Shown piece by piece: positions 46,686-55,030 of a stretch of 61,600 bases of DNA; within the stretch, counting starts at the first letter, position 1, and the number at the start of each line of letters is the position of its first letter. A program made the translations under genes and the position numbers. This DNA comes from Spirochaetota bacterium (GTDB lineage: Bacteria; Spirochaetota; UBA4802; UBA5550). The stretch lies in assembly GCA_003246895.1 (NCBI GenBank), contig QKCL01000074.1, forward strand, positions 1 through 61,600. The letters are read 5' to 3'. The notes beneath the pieces were generated by a model. That model made no database searches. It was not told the DNA's origin and worked only from the letters and a program-made list of their open reading frames with translations.

Positions 46686-48161
46686 ATGGAACAGGAACTA
46701 TACCATGAGATTTTCGGGTCCATACTGGATCGCCATGAAATGACACCGTACCTGCTTCAAAACTGCAATGATTACAATGATGCAATAAGTCAGACGACAA
46801 AAATGATGGCAAACCGGGGTTTTGATGCTACCGGAACATTCCTCTCTGATTCCGAAAAAAAAAGAGCTATTAGCTATGTTATGCTTTCTCTGGATTATTT
46901 TCTTGAATGGCTCTTCCCTTTTCTCCTGCATCAGCTTCATCTCCTGCACTCATTGCACTCTGAAAGACAACAACTTTACAGATTATGCATTGACGCTATT
47001 GATACGATCAGGAAAACCCTCTCTGATGTGACTTTTATTGAATTGATAACATCAGACCCCCGTCATCTTTTTCTTTTAGCATCATCCGCAAAATATCCCG
47101 GACTATTTGCCGGACAAACAGAGTATCCTGAACATATTCCCTGGTTATGGCAGCGCATAAGCTGCGGCACTCTCAAAATGTGTCACCTGATAAAGTCCAT
47201 AGAGGAAGACAGCCAGGACATTAACGACTTTACACGTCTTGGATTTTTCCTGCAATCAAAGGGACTAAGTCTTGAAAACCTCTATGACTATAACTGGAAT
47301 TCACCTAAGGAACTTCCTACGGAAGAAAACGCAAGAAGAGCCTTTGTAAAGGTTGCGACATTTTTCATGAAACTTGAAGAGTCAGTTCACAGAAATCAAA
47401 AGGACGGTACACTTACCTTTGTGAGCGGAGACGGTGTTAGTGTTCCCATTACCCGGATAAGAGCCCGGTTAAAAAGTCCGGAAAGCATGTTCACAAAACT
47501 CGGAAAGAGTATTGAAAACGAAGTTTTTGATATCAGAGACATTCTTGCCATAACATTTATAATTGAAAACAGGAACGATGCCCTCACCCTCTTTCATGCC
47601 TTGCAGAAACGGGGTGTTATACTGCAGGAGAATACAGTTTCACCATCAATAACACAGACCCTTTTTGACTCCCCCGAAGAGATGCACGAAGCTGTTCGTT
47701 GCTTAATGATAAACCTTTCCCGTTCATCGGGGGAAAACAAAACACCTGACGAAAATTTCATAAGGGAAAACTCTGTACATTTTTTTAATGCACTTAACGT
47801 CGCACGAATAGAAAACAATTACTCATCCGGCGGACATAGAAAATTTCAGTGCAAGATAAATTTTTCACTGCCCATACACCGGGACTGGGACACAAATGTC
47901 ATTCTTGTACCCGGGACAGATGACTATGCAAAGAGACACACAAAAAAAATAGTTACTACACAGAACACCATACCCGTTGAACTCAGGATATCAGATCTGC
48001 ACAGCTGGGTGGAAACTGAACAACACGGCGAGACTCACCATGACGCCTACAAATGCAGGCAGCTGCTGTCGGTCATGACACGGCTCTTTTCCCCACTCTT
48101 TCAATTTGACAAAAAAGATATGGCCTCACTTAGAGAGGACCAGAAGATTCTGTACCCATGA
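46686..48161 (+). CDS. orphan protein with RelA/SpoT-like nucleotidyltransferase domain
   Basis: 491-residue cytoplasmic protein. The N-half (1-235) is helical and unfamiliar, with a His/Leu-rich stretch near residues 76-93. The C-half resembles the RelA/SpoT synthetase fold: RARLKSPESMFTKLGKS (about 259-275), then DIRDILAITFII with D285 at the metal-binding Asp position, and VELRISDLHSW with E432 at the second acidic position. ETHHDAYK then matches the ExxxH..YK end motif. The Arg that normally follows the first Asp strand is Thr, and about 145 residues lie between the two acids, more than in RelA. No HD hydrolase, TGS or ACT domain. ATG 46686 has GGAG six bases upstream. It could make (p)ppGpp or another pyrophosphorylated product, or be inactive. 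Confidence 0.7.
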   Translation: MEQELYHEIFGSILDRHEMTPYLLQNCNDYNDAISQTTKMMANRGFDATGTFLSDSEKKRAISYVMLSLDYFLEWLFPFLLHQLHLLHSLHSERQQLYRLCIDAIDTIRKTLSDVTFIELITSDPRHLFLLASSAKYPGLFAGQTEYPEHIPWLWQRISCGTLKMCHLIKSIEEDSQDINDFTRLGFFLQSKGLSLENLYDYNWNSPKELPTEENARRAFVKVATFFMKLEESVHRNQKDGTLTFVSGDGVSVPITRIRARLKSPESMFTKLGKSIENEVFDIRDILAITFIIENRNDALTLFHALQKRGVILQENTVSPSITQTLFDSPEEMHEAVRCLMINLSRSSGENKTPDENFIRENSVHFFNALNVARIENNYSSGGHRKFQCKINFSLPIHRDWDTNVILVPGTDDYAKRHTKKIVTTQNTIPVELRISDLHSWVETEQHGETHHDAYKCRQLLSVMTRLFSPLFQFDKKDMASLREDQKILYP

Positions 48162-48277
48162 GTAAAAGTAGCCCCTTTAAATATTCAACTTTCTTTGTTT
48201 TACAATCTGCTTTATTATCAACAATAAAATTTAGGACATGCACACTATAAATTGACATTAAATAATAATTAAAATAT

Positions 48278-48306
48278 TTGCAATTATTTATACAATAGTG
48301 TATAAC
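48278..48306 (+). promoter_or_regulatory. promoter of hemerythrin gene
   Basis: TTGCAA, 17-base spacer, TATAAC, 38 bases before the ATG at 48344. AT-rich surroundings include a second TTGACA at 48252. Confidence 0.55.
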
Positions 48307-48343
48307 GTCCAAATTTGCATCTATTAACACGAAAAGGTAATAA

Positions 48344-48721
48344 ATGTCATTTTTTAAATATGATGAAATACTCAAAATTGAAAATGAAGATTTCAATAAT
48401 CAACATTTAATTCTCATGCGAAGCATAAACGGCATATTCAAATATATTTCCCATAATGAATCAGAAGAAACTATTAAAAATGCCTTTGAAAATTTTATCA
48501 GCAAATTTTTTCTTCATATGCTTAATGAGGAAAGAATCCTGACAAATAAGGACAATCTCCTGCAAGAAAAACACAGGGAAGACCACAAAAAGTTCATGGA
48601 TCAGATGACAGAATACTTGAAATCATTTGAAAAAGATGAACATGTATCATATTCAATAATGCTTAATTTTATAAATAACTGGTTTACAAACCATATAACT
48701 ACCTTTGACAGGTATATATAA
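48344..48721 (+). CDS. bacteriohemerythrin
   Basis: 125-residue single-domain hemerythrin. All seven di-iron ligands are in place: H21, H58, E62, H77, H81, H117, D122. Compared with the third copy, its ligand numbering is identical although the rest of the sequence is strongly diverged, so this is an old duplication. It ends shortly after the last ligand, lacking a C-terminal tail. It has its own promoter and no operon partner. Oxygen storage, sensing or detoxification is likely. Confidence 0.93.
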   Translation: MSFFKYDEILKIENEDFNNQHLILMRSINGIFKYISHNESEETIKNAFENFISKFFLHMLNEERILTNKDNLLQEKHREDHKKFMDQMTEYLKSFEKDEHVSYSIMLNFINNWFTNHITTFDRYI

Positions 48722-49116
48722 TTAATAAAACAGAATTAAAATTTTCTGCGAATACTTAAACTCCTACATCCTTTTTTCAACAGAATGCTGTTATAAAACA
48801 ATACAGAAAAAACTAACGCTGTTCAAAGGCACCACATACTTATCTGTGAATTACAATCAAACTATTCAGGGGCTGAATTCATGCACTCAAAATTGTACTG
48901 TTAATTAGTTGCAAACCGTTTCCCATTAATTGTAGCTTTTAATAACCGAAATTGCCAGCTTAGTGGTTAAAATATTCTGAAAAACTACCGAATCTGATCA
49001 GTGCTGATAAAATATTAAGGCTTTATTAAATTAGTTTGAAAATGAAACTTTTATTCGTTTCACAATTGACTTTTGAAATGGTAAAGACGACATGACTTAT
49101 ATTACCGGGGCCAGAA
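48722..49116. other. intergenic between two hemerythrin genes
   Basis: 395 AT-rich bases with no reading frame I would call. A TTGACT lies about 50 bases before the second hemerythrin but without a good -10. The sequence AACAGAATGCTGTT (48779-48792) is a small palindrome that could be an operator; weak. Confidence 0.4.
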
Positions 49117-49524
49117 ATGCAGACTATAAAATGGACTGATGAATTCAGTGTAAATATCGTTTCAATAGATAATCAGCACAAAGTGCTGGTAGGGTTGCTC
49201 AACGAGGTAACAGCAGCAATCGAAAAGGAGATTGATCCGGAATTTACAGAGAAAATACTTTCCTCCCTGAAAGACTATGTTGACTACCATTTTAAGACAG
49301 AGGAATATTATTTTGAACTCTTTGATTACCCTGATAAGGATCAGCATATCAGTGAACATAATATATTCAGAAACAAGATAACCGAGTTTAATGAAAATTT
49401 TTCAAACTCTCATGAAAATAACTTAATTGATATCTTCAATTTTCTGAAAAAATGGATATTCATACATATTGAAAAGAGCGATAAGTCTTATTCCGATTTT
49501 TTTATTGCAAGAGGTCTGGGGTGA
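49117..49524 (+). CDS. bacteriohemerythrin
   Basis: 135-residue single-domain hemerythrin starting with the usual IKWTDEFSV phrase. Ligands H21, H58, E62, H77, H81, H117, D122 all present. It carries the canonical family N-terminus and a short C-terminal tail (SDFFIARGLG). The ribosome site is unusual (CCGGGG, about eight bases upstream). It is followed by a minus-strand rhodanese-YceI gene with 54 bases between 3' ends. Confidence 0.95.
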   Translation: MQTIKWTDEFSVNIVSIDNQHKVLVGLLNEVTAAIEKEIDPEFTEKILSSLKDYVDYHFKTEEYYFELFDYPDKDQHISEHNIFRNKITEFNENFSNSHENNLIDIFNFLKKWIFIHIEKSDKSYSDFFIARGLG

Positions 49525-49578
49525 AAAAATTTTACCTTATAAATTTCACCTTATATATAAAATATTAACGGTTTTTTA

Positions 49579-50502
49579 TCAGAGAGTTACCAGTCTTATA
49601 TCAACAGAGACAGGATCATAAACAAGATATTTTCCTAGACACCTAAAAAACCTACAGGATCCGTAAATTATTCCCCACCTTGTTCTGTCAATGTCCAAAT
49701 GAGCTTCAGCGCATATCTTTCCGTTTTCACTCAGGGCAATATTTGCTGAAAACTCAATTTCTGCCCTGATTCCTCTCATTTCAAGAATACCCTTTACTGT
49801 ATAGTTTCCCGCTGAAAGACATTTGCTATTGTTAGCGTTCCTAACCGACTCGATTTCAAATGTTGCGATGGGGAAAATCCTGGTCAGGAGAAAATCATCC
49901 GACAATAAATGTGAAACAAGCAGGTTCTCCTTTTCCGCTTCTCCACCGCCTGATATGGAAATAGTCTCCATATCCATGTGGAAATGCCCTTTTACTTTAC
50001 TGTCCTTTATCTTAATCTTGCCATTTTTAAATTTTACACTGCCGGAATGGGATAAATTTGCATTCCGTCCGGTCCATTTCAAAGCACTATTTTCAATGTC
50101 TAAATTATAACGCCCATCATTAATATATCTTACACATTCCAGACCAATTCCTGTATTACTTCCCTGTAATTCATAATTCAGTCCCTGATACAATTCAATG
50201 CCTCCCTCGAGTATTGAAACATTTTTATATTCTGCATCGATAAGTTTTTCAGCGGACATTATTCCTTCCATGGTATTTTTAGTTGCACCATATACCACAA
50301 TCTCGACTGACTTGTCAGGAATGTCGCATTCAATATTCTTCAGAAAGTATAATTCATGTACACAATAATTAACAGCATCGGGTATATGTACTGCATCATA
50401 ATGTTCTTTAGTCATGGTATCAATTATCACTAAATCGCTGTTACTACGCATCTTTTCATGCAGCTGGTCCGGGGATATGAATCTGATGGTATTTTTTTTC
50501 AT
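49579..50502 (-). CDS. degenerate rhodanese domain fused to YceI-like domain
   Basis: 307-residue cytoplasmic-looking fusion without a signal peptide. N-terminal rhodanese fold (about 1-110): IIDTMTKEHYDAVHIPDAVNY, then VVYGATKNTMEGIMSAEKL, where the active-site Cys is replaced by Gly (G72), and ILEGGIELYQG. C-terminal YceI-like lipid/isoprenoid-binding barrel (about 130-307): RYNLDIENSALKWTGR, VKGHFHMDMETISI, FPIATFEIESV, and TRWGIIYGS. Most YceI proteins are periplasmic; this one is not obviously exported. I chose the ATG at 50502 over the GTG at 50514. It could bind quinone or polyprenyl lipid, with the dead rhodanese as a protein-binding module. Confidence 0.82.
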   Translation of the reverse strand: MKKNTIRFISPDQLHEKMRSNSDLVIIDTMTKEHYDAVHIPDAVNYCVHELYFLKNIECDIPDKSVEIVVYGATKNTMEGIMSAEKLIDAEYKNVSILEGGIELYQGLNYELQGSNTGIGLECVRYINDGRYNLDIENSALKWTGRNANLSHSGSVKFKNGKIKIKDSKVKGHFHMDMETISISGGGEAEKENLLVSHLLSDDFLLTRIFPIATFEIESVRNANNSKCLSAGNYTVKGILEMRGIRAEIEFSANIALSENGKICAEAHLDIDRTRWGIIYGSCRFFRCLGKYLVYDPVSVDIRLVTL

Positions 50503-50766
50503 ATTTCCATCCACATAAACAGTTGATTTACTGACTATAAATTAAACATTTTATATGATATAAAAAAAAATAAACATAGTTTTTATAAGGAAAAAATAAA
50601 AACAAGACCTGCAGAACCATGCTGTTCTAACATATATCAGACTTCTTTTTGCCATCTTCACAAAAAGTTATTAGACATTTCAAAATAACAGGGGATACTC
50701 CCCTATTTAAAACCGTTTATTGCGTGATAATCAGGAATGGCATCCAGATTATAGAATTATTGATGA

Positions 50767-52800
50767 TTAATCAATATCAATGATATTCATCCGTATTGAG
50801 AGGGAGTTCATATAAAAATTTTTTTCAAGTCTGTATACCAGATCAACACCTGTACCGAGGTTAAACCTCTCCTCCATATCCTTTCCCATGCTCCATCCGA
50901 TGGCTTCAATTCCATTTTTCAGAATAAATTTTCCGTGATCACCTGCGGCGCCGAAAAATCTGAATGTCTGGGGCAGGATATTCTCCGTACAAAAAACAGG
51001 CTCAGGGTTTTCCTTTCCATAGGGCTCAAGCAATTCGATTTCATTTAATAGCCCCATTGTTATTTCAGACAGATCTAACATGCAGTCTATATGATATTCT
51101 TTTGAAATTACAGTATTCTCAAGAGCAGAATTAATGAGGCTCACAACATTCTCTACATTCGCAGGATCAATTGTAAAACCAAATGCCTGTGCATGCCCTC
51201 CTATTCTCTCGAAGTGTTCAGAAAATTTTTCCACATAGTAGAAAAAATCTATACCCTCAGGACTCCTTCCGGACCCCTTAAAATAGTTTTCACATCCTGA
51301 ATTAGACAAAATTATTACAGGTTTGTGGATTTTTTCAGCTACCCTGTTTGCAACGAGACCGGAAATTCCCTCGGGTATTTCATCATCATAATAATAAAAA
51401 ACATTATCAAGACGGCAGGAGAAATAGTTACTTTTACGCTCAATCCTGTCTATGGTCTCGGAAACAATATTTCTCCTTAACCTGTTCAGCCTGTTGAGTT
51501 CCTTTATGTTTTCTTCAATTCTGAGAATATCACTTTCCAGGAAGAAGTCCACAGTTGATTCAGTTTTCCCCAGTCTCCCGGGCGCATTGAGAAGAGGAGC
51601 GACATCCCAGCCTATACTTTTTGTAGTCGCCTTTTTATTTTTAAGAATCGCGGTAATTCCATGATGGCCATCGCCGCTGTTTATTACTTCCAGTCCTTTT
51701 TTGACAATTTGTCTGTTTTCTCCTCTCAGAGGCATTATATCTGCAATGGTACCAAGTGTTGCCAGAGATGTATAATAATCCATTTTAGTAATAAGCTTGT
51801 TCTTGCTCCTGAGCTGCAGCTCAAGAAATACTTTTGAATAGACAGTCACCGGGGAGAGTCCTGACTGGTCTCTCATACCTATATCACTGGCGAGCCTGTA
51901 TATATCAAGTTCCATATCATTTTTTTTAACAATATGTGAAACAAGATCTGCGAATGTATATACAGGCAGCATGCCTGCCATGGACTTTATTTCACTCAGA
52001 CTGGAATCGTCATTACAAATGACTATATTATCAGATTCACTATGAAGTTCTGAAATATACCGTTCGATATTCCTTATTGAACCCGATTCGGTAATATGAC
52101 CTCTATTTACGATATTTACATGAAACAAATCATCTTCATGGTACAGAATATGATATGATTTATCGAAGGTATCACTAAAGCCGAAAAGCAGGGCCTTTGC
52201 AAGTTTCAGTGCAACGCCGGCTCCCGCCAGATCCCTGAACGGGTAATAACAGTCACTCTGCTTCGGATTTATGATTATTGCATCGGGCAGTTCTGTGTCA
52301 GGTTCATGATGGTCAGTGACAATAAAATCAATTCCTTTCTGTTTTGCATACAGGATTTCTTCGATGTCTCTTATGCCGGAGTCAACGGTAATTACCAGAC
52401 CGATACCATTTGCATGGAATTCATCAATAATTTCCCTGTTCAGACCATATCCCTCCTTATCACGGGGATATCGGATGCCTGGAACAATTCCGAGTTTTAT
52501 CAGAATATCATGGATTATTGTTAACGATGTTATTCCATCAATGTCGGAATCTGCAAAAATTGCGACATTTTCACTGGAACTTGCCGCAAGGTGTATGCGA
52601 TTAACTGCGGATTCCATCCCCTTGAGCAGAAAAGGGCTATGAAATTCATTTATTTCAGGATAAAGGAATCTGCCTATATCCGTCCTGTTTTCAAGCCCCC
52701 TGACTTTTAAGATTTCAAGAAAATGCGGACTCCCTTTGAAAAAGTCAGGTGTGCTCTCTACTGATTTATTTACACCTTTAAGTATCCAGTTATTCTTCAT
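50767..52800 (-). CDS. recJ: single-strand DNA exonuclease RecJ
   Basis: 677-residue 5'-to-3' ssDNA exonuclease of the DHH family, used in recombination and mismatch or base-excision repair. Motif I DSDIDG (84-89), VDSGI, DHHEP (163-167) and LAGAGVALKLA are all present. The DHHA1 part shows IPEGISGLVANRVAEK, GSGRSPEG and GGHAQAFGF, followed by the OB domain. An insertion of about 80 residues (near 215-300) separates motifs III and IV compared with E. coli RecJ (577 residues). It is co-directional with the RNase H-like gene 9 bases upstream. Confidence 0.93.
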   Translation of the reverse strand: MKNNWILKGVNKSVESTPDFFKGSPHFLEILKVRGLENRTDIGRFLYPEINEFHSPFLLKGMESAVNRIHLAASSSENVAIFADSDIDGITSLTIIHDILIKLGIVPGIRYPRDKEGYGLNREIIDEFHANGIGLVITVDSGIRDIEEILYAKQKGIDFIVTDHHEPDTELPDAIIINPKQSDCYYPFRDLAGAGVALKLAKALLFGFSDTFDKSYHILYHEDDLFHVNIVNRGHITESGSIRNIERYISELHSESDNIVICNDDSSLSEIKSMAGMLPVYTFADLVSHIVKKNDMELDIYRLASDIGMRDQSGLSPVTVYSKVFLELQLRSKNKLITKMDYYTSLATLGTIADIMPLRGENRQIVKKGLEVINSGDGHHGITAILKNKKATTKSIGWDVAPLLNAPGRLGKTESTVDFFLESDILRIEENIKELNRLNRLRRNIVSETIDRIERKSNYFSCRLDNVFYYYDDEIPEGISGLVANRVAEKIHKPVIILSNSGCENYFKGSGRSPEGIDFFYYVEKFSEHFERIGGHAQAFGFTIDPANVENVVSLINSALENTVISKEYHIDCMLDLSEITMGLLNEIELLEPYGKENPEPVFCTENILPQTFRFFGAAGDHGKFILKNGIEAIGWSMGKDMEERFNLGTGVDLVYRLEKNFYMNSLSIRMNIIDID

Positions 52801-52809
52801 TAAGCAATA

Positions 52810-53472
52810 TTATTTCTCAATGGATCTTCCTGCAAAAAACAGGGCCTTATCGTTTTGTGATGTGGAAATTGATTCAAAAGTGACTTTTCCGAGAACCGAA
52901 ACAAAATCCTTTATCTTGTTTAACTGATCATCATATCTTTTCTCTCTCATCTTTGATGTACCCTTTATCTGTTTTATGCAGTCTTCCATATGAGTACGAA
53001 TTTTAAGTTCAGAAGTTGAAAAATAATCAGCAATTCTCAAGGCTCTTATTATTGAAGACAGGCCCGATGAAATTTCATCCATGGCTGGCAGTGATGCAGA
53101 TACCTTTCCAACCTGTTTCCCGTCTCTGTCATTTATTACAATGCCTATTCCTGTTTTATTATCAGCAATGAGGGCAGCAACATACATGGTCAAAGAAGAC
53201 TGAACCGGGATTACTGAAAGTTCAGCTCCGGAAAAAATATCTCTCTGTTTTTCTATATCAGTCATTTCAACATTGTCTTCAGTGAGGTTATTCTTTTTCT
53301 TTATTATTATTTTACGTTTTGAAGCATTCTTTTCGTATTTGCTTAACAATGATCTTGCGTTATCAACAAGAGAAACCACATCTCCTGCATCACATTTTGC
53401 CATTTCCGCAATCTTATCAATACTCTTTCCTTCTCCAAGCAATTGTAATACTCTGTCTATGCTTAAAAGCAT
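52810..53472 (-). CDS. HTH plus RNase H-like protein lacking catalytic acids
   Basis: 220-residue protein. Residues 1-45 look like a helix-turn-helix (VLQLLGEGKSIDKIAEMAKC). Residues about 90-165 follow the RNase HI order of elements: a glycine-containing double strand (LTMYVAALIADNKTGIGIVI, then NDRDGKQVG), helix IIRALRIADYF, and strand LKIRTHMEDCIKQIKG. In that alignment the usual catalytic Asp, Glu and Asp are replaced by Ala, Gly and His, so the domain should not cleave RNA-DNA hybrids. The neighbourhood supports the fold: actinobacteria carry nif3, a Zn-ribbon gene and an RNase H gene in the same order. The fold call is inference. Confidence 0.55.
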   Translation of the reverse strand: MLLSIDRVLQLLGEGKSIDKIAEMAKCDAGDVVSLVDNARSLLSKYEKNASKRKIIIKKKNNLTEDNVEMTDIEKQRDIFSGAELSVIPVQSSLTMYVAALIADNKTGIGIVINDRDGKQVGKVSASLPAMDEISSGLSSIIRALRIADYFSTSELKIRTHMEDCIKQIKGTSKMREKRYDDQLNKIKDFVSVLGKVTFESISTSQNDKALFFAGRSIEK

Positions 53473-53478
53473 CTCTTT

Positions 53479-54183
53479 TTACCCCTGTATAAAATATATA
53501 TATCTTCCACAATTAGTGCAGTTTACTATTTCGTTCTTTTTTGCAGCAGAAACTACAGTTGATGGCAACTGAAAATTACAGTGCCCGCATATTTCACCAT
53601 TTACTTCAGCAATGGCAACACCATCTTTTGATTTGATAAGTTTCAGAAACCTTGAAGATACTGAAGGAGAAAGCTCAGCAGATTTTTCGTCGAATTTGAT
53701 TTCAAATCCTGACTTCTCCTTTTCTAGACTCTGTATTTTGTCATCGAGCAGTTTAAGATCAGAAAAAACCTGCTTTTCCAGTTCATCACATTCTCTTTTT
53801 GCCGTCTCTATCTCACCATCAAATCGGTCAGACTCTTCCATTTTATCAATAAGATCCGTTTCAATATCATCCATGAGATCCTTCAATTCACTAACTTCAT
53901 GGTTATGTGCCTCAATCTCCCTTTCAGTTCTCAGCATGGCAAACTGACCGTCAAGTTTGGAAAGCTTCCCCTCAGTCTCTGCAAGTTTAAGTTCAGCATT
54001 TTTTATTTCAATTTTAAGATTTCTGTGGCCCGTCTCCATGTTCTGGAGTAGCTTCCTTGAATTATCAAGTTTTTCAGCATAAATTCTTTTGGAATTTACG
54101 GAACGCTCAATCTCCTTCCCCCTTGCAAGAACATTGGTCCAGAGATACTGAAGCTCTTTCATAATGGAAATATCATTGCTCAT
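53479..54183 (-). CDS. coiled-coil protein with C4 zinc ribbon (DUF164/CT398 type)
   Basis: 234-residue protein: a long antiparallel coiled coil (about 1-190, rich in Glu, Lys and Leu heptads) and a C-terminal zinc ribbon with four Cys in CGHCNF...NCTNCGRY (about 200-230). Length matches the family (about 240). Members are conserved next to nif3 genes; one chlamydial homologue (CT398) has been linked to sigma54 and type III secretion components. The start overlaps nif3 by ATGA. Function here unknown. Confidence 0.9.
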   Translation of the reverse strand: MSNDISIMKELQYLWTNVLARGKEIERSVNSKRIYAEKLDNSRKLLQNMETGHRNLKIEIKNAELKLAETEGKLSKLDGQFAMLRTEREIEAHNHEVSELKDLMDDIETDLIDKMEESDRFDGEIETAKRECDELEKQVFSDLKLLDDKIQSLEKEKSGFEIKFDEKSAELSPSVSSRFLKLIKSKDGVAIAEVNGEICGHCNFQLPSTVVSAAKKNEIVNCTNCGRYIYFIQG

Positions 54184-54983
54184 AATGAATACACTTTAAA
54201 TGGATTTTTTTCTGCATCTGAAACCTGAATATGAATTTTTTCACCGTACTCTTTCAGACAATCTGCAACCAGCTCATTCATTTTCTTTTTAAAAATGATT
54301 TCGGTCCCGAAATGACCCGCATCAATAACAGAAACCCCGCTGTCAATTGCATATTTCATGTTATGGTACCCGACATCTCCTGTAATTATACAATGGGGCC
54401 TGTACAAATTAATGATTTTTTCTATCTGAGAACCTCCTGATCCGTTTAGAAAGGCGATTGAAGCAACGGTATCAGTTAAACTACCTGAATATGTGAGAAA
54501 ATCAATTCTAATTTTTCCTAAAATGTTCTCGATGATTGACTTAAGACGTACAGGATTATCCAGTTCAACGATGGAACCAAACCCGGTTATGTCTCCCATA
54601 TACTCACCAGCATCCAGCAAAGGATCTCCATTACCATATCCCAGGTATGAACTCAAATATGACCACATACAGCGGTCAAAATTGGTATGCATGCTGTATA
54701 CGGATATTCTATTTTCAAAAAATTTTAAAAGCTGTCTGGATTTAACGAGAGATGTATCTATCATTTTTATTGATTTAAAAATGAACGGATGATGAGAAAG
54801 AATTACATTGCAGTCATTATTTATTGCATCTTCAATGACAGAATTATCAATATCAAGTGTTATATAGATCCCCCTTATATCATCTTCATGAAACAGGAGC
54901 TGGGTTCCCGCATTGTCATAACTCTCCTGCATGGAGACGGGAAATTCTTTTGACAGATAATTGTTTAAAGAGAACACCTTCAT
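54180..54983 (-). CDS. Nif3/DUF34-family metal-binding protein
   Basis: 267-residue toroid-forming dinuclear metal protein. Metal ligands appear in VILSHHPFIF (His pair), MHTNFD and GHFGTE near the C-terminus; CIITGDVGYHNM is also typical. The mid-domain insertion found in longer homologues is absent. Biochemical role is unsettled (GTP cyclohydrolase-like activity was reported for some). First gene of nif3-znr-rnhlike-recJ, with an inverted repeat just upstream. Confidence 0.9.
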   Translation of the reverse strand: MKVFSLNNYLSKEFPVSMQESYDNAGTQLLFHEDDIRGIYITLDIDNSVIEDAINNDCNVILSHHPFIFKSIKMIDTSLVKSRQLLKFFENRISVYSMHTNFDRCMWSYLSSYLGYGNGDPLLDAGEYMGDITGFGSIVELDNPVRLKSIIENILGKIRIDFLTYSGSLTDTVASIAFLNGSGGSQIEKIINLYRPHCIITGDVGYHNMKYAIDSGVSVIDAGHFGTEIIFKKKMNELVADCLKEYGEKIHIQVSDAEKNPFKVYSL

Positions 54984-54997
54984 AATTATATAAAGAT

Positions 54998-55019
54998 TTT
55001 GACATGGGATATTGTCAAA
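54998..55019 (-). promoter_or_regulatory. inverted repeat with promoter-like box upstream of nif3
   Basis: TTTGACA-N8-TGTCAAA, 15 bases before the nif3 ATG on the minus strand. The left arm doubles as a TTGACA -35 box, with TTTATA about 18 bases on, so a protein bound here would overlap the promoter. Could be chance in AT-rich DNA. Confidence 0.35.
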
Positions 55020-55030
55020 TAAAAAAAAAA

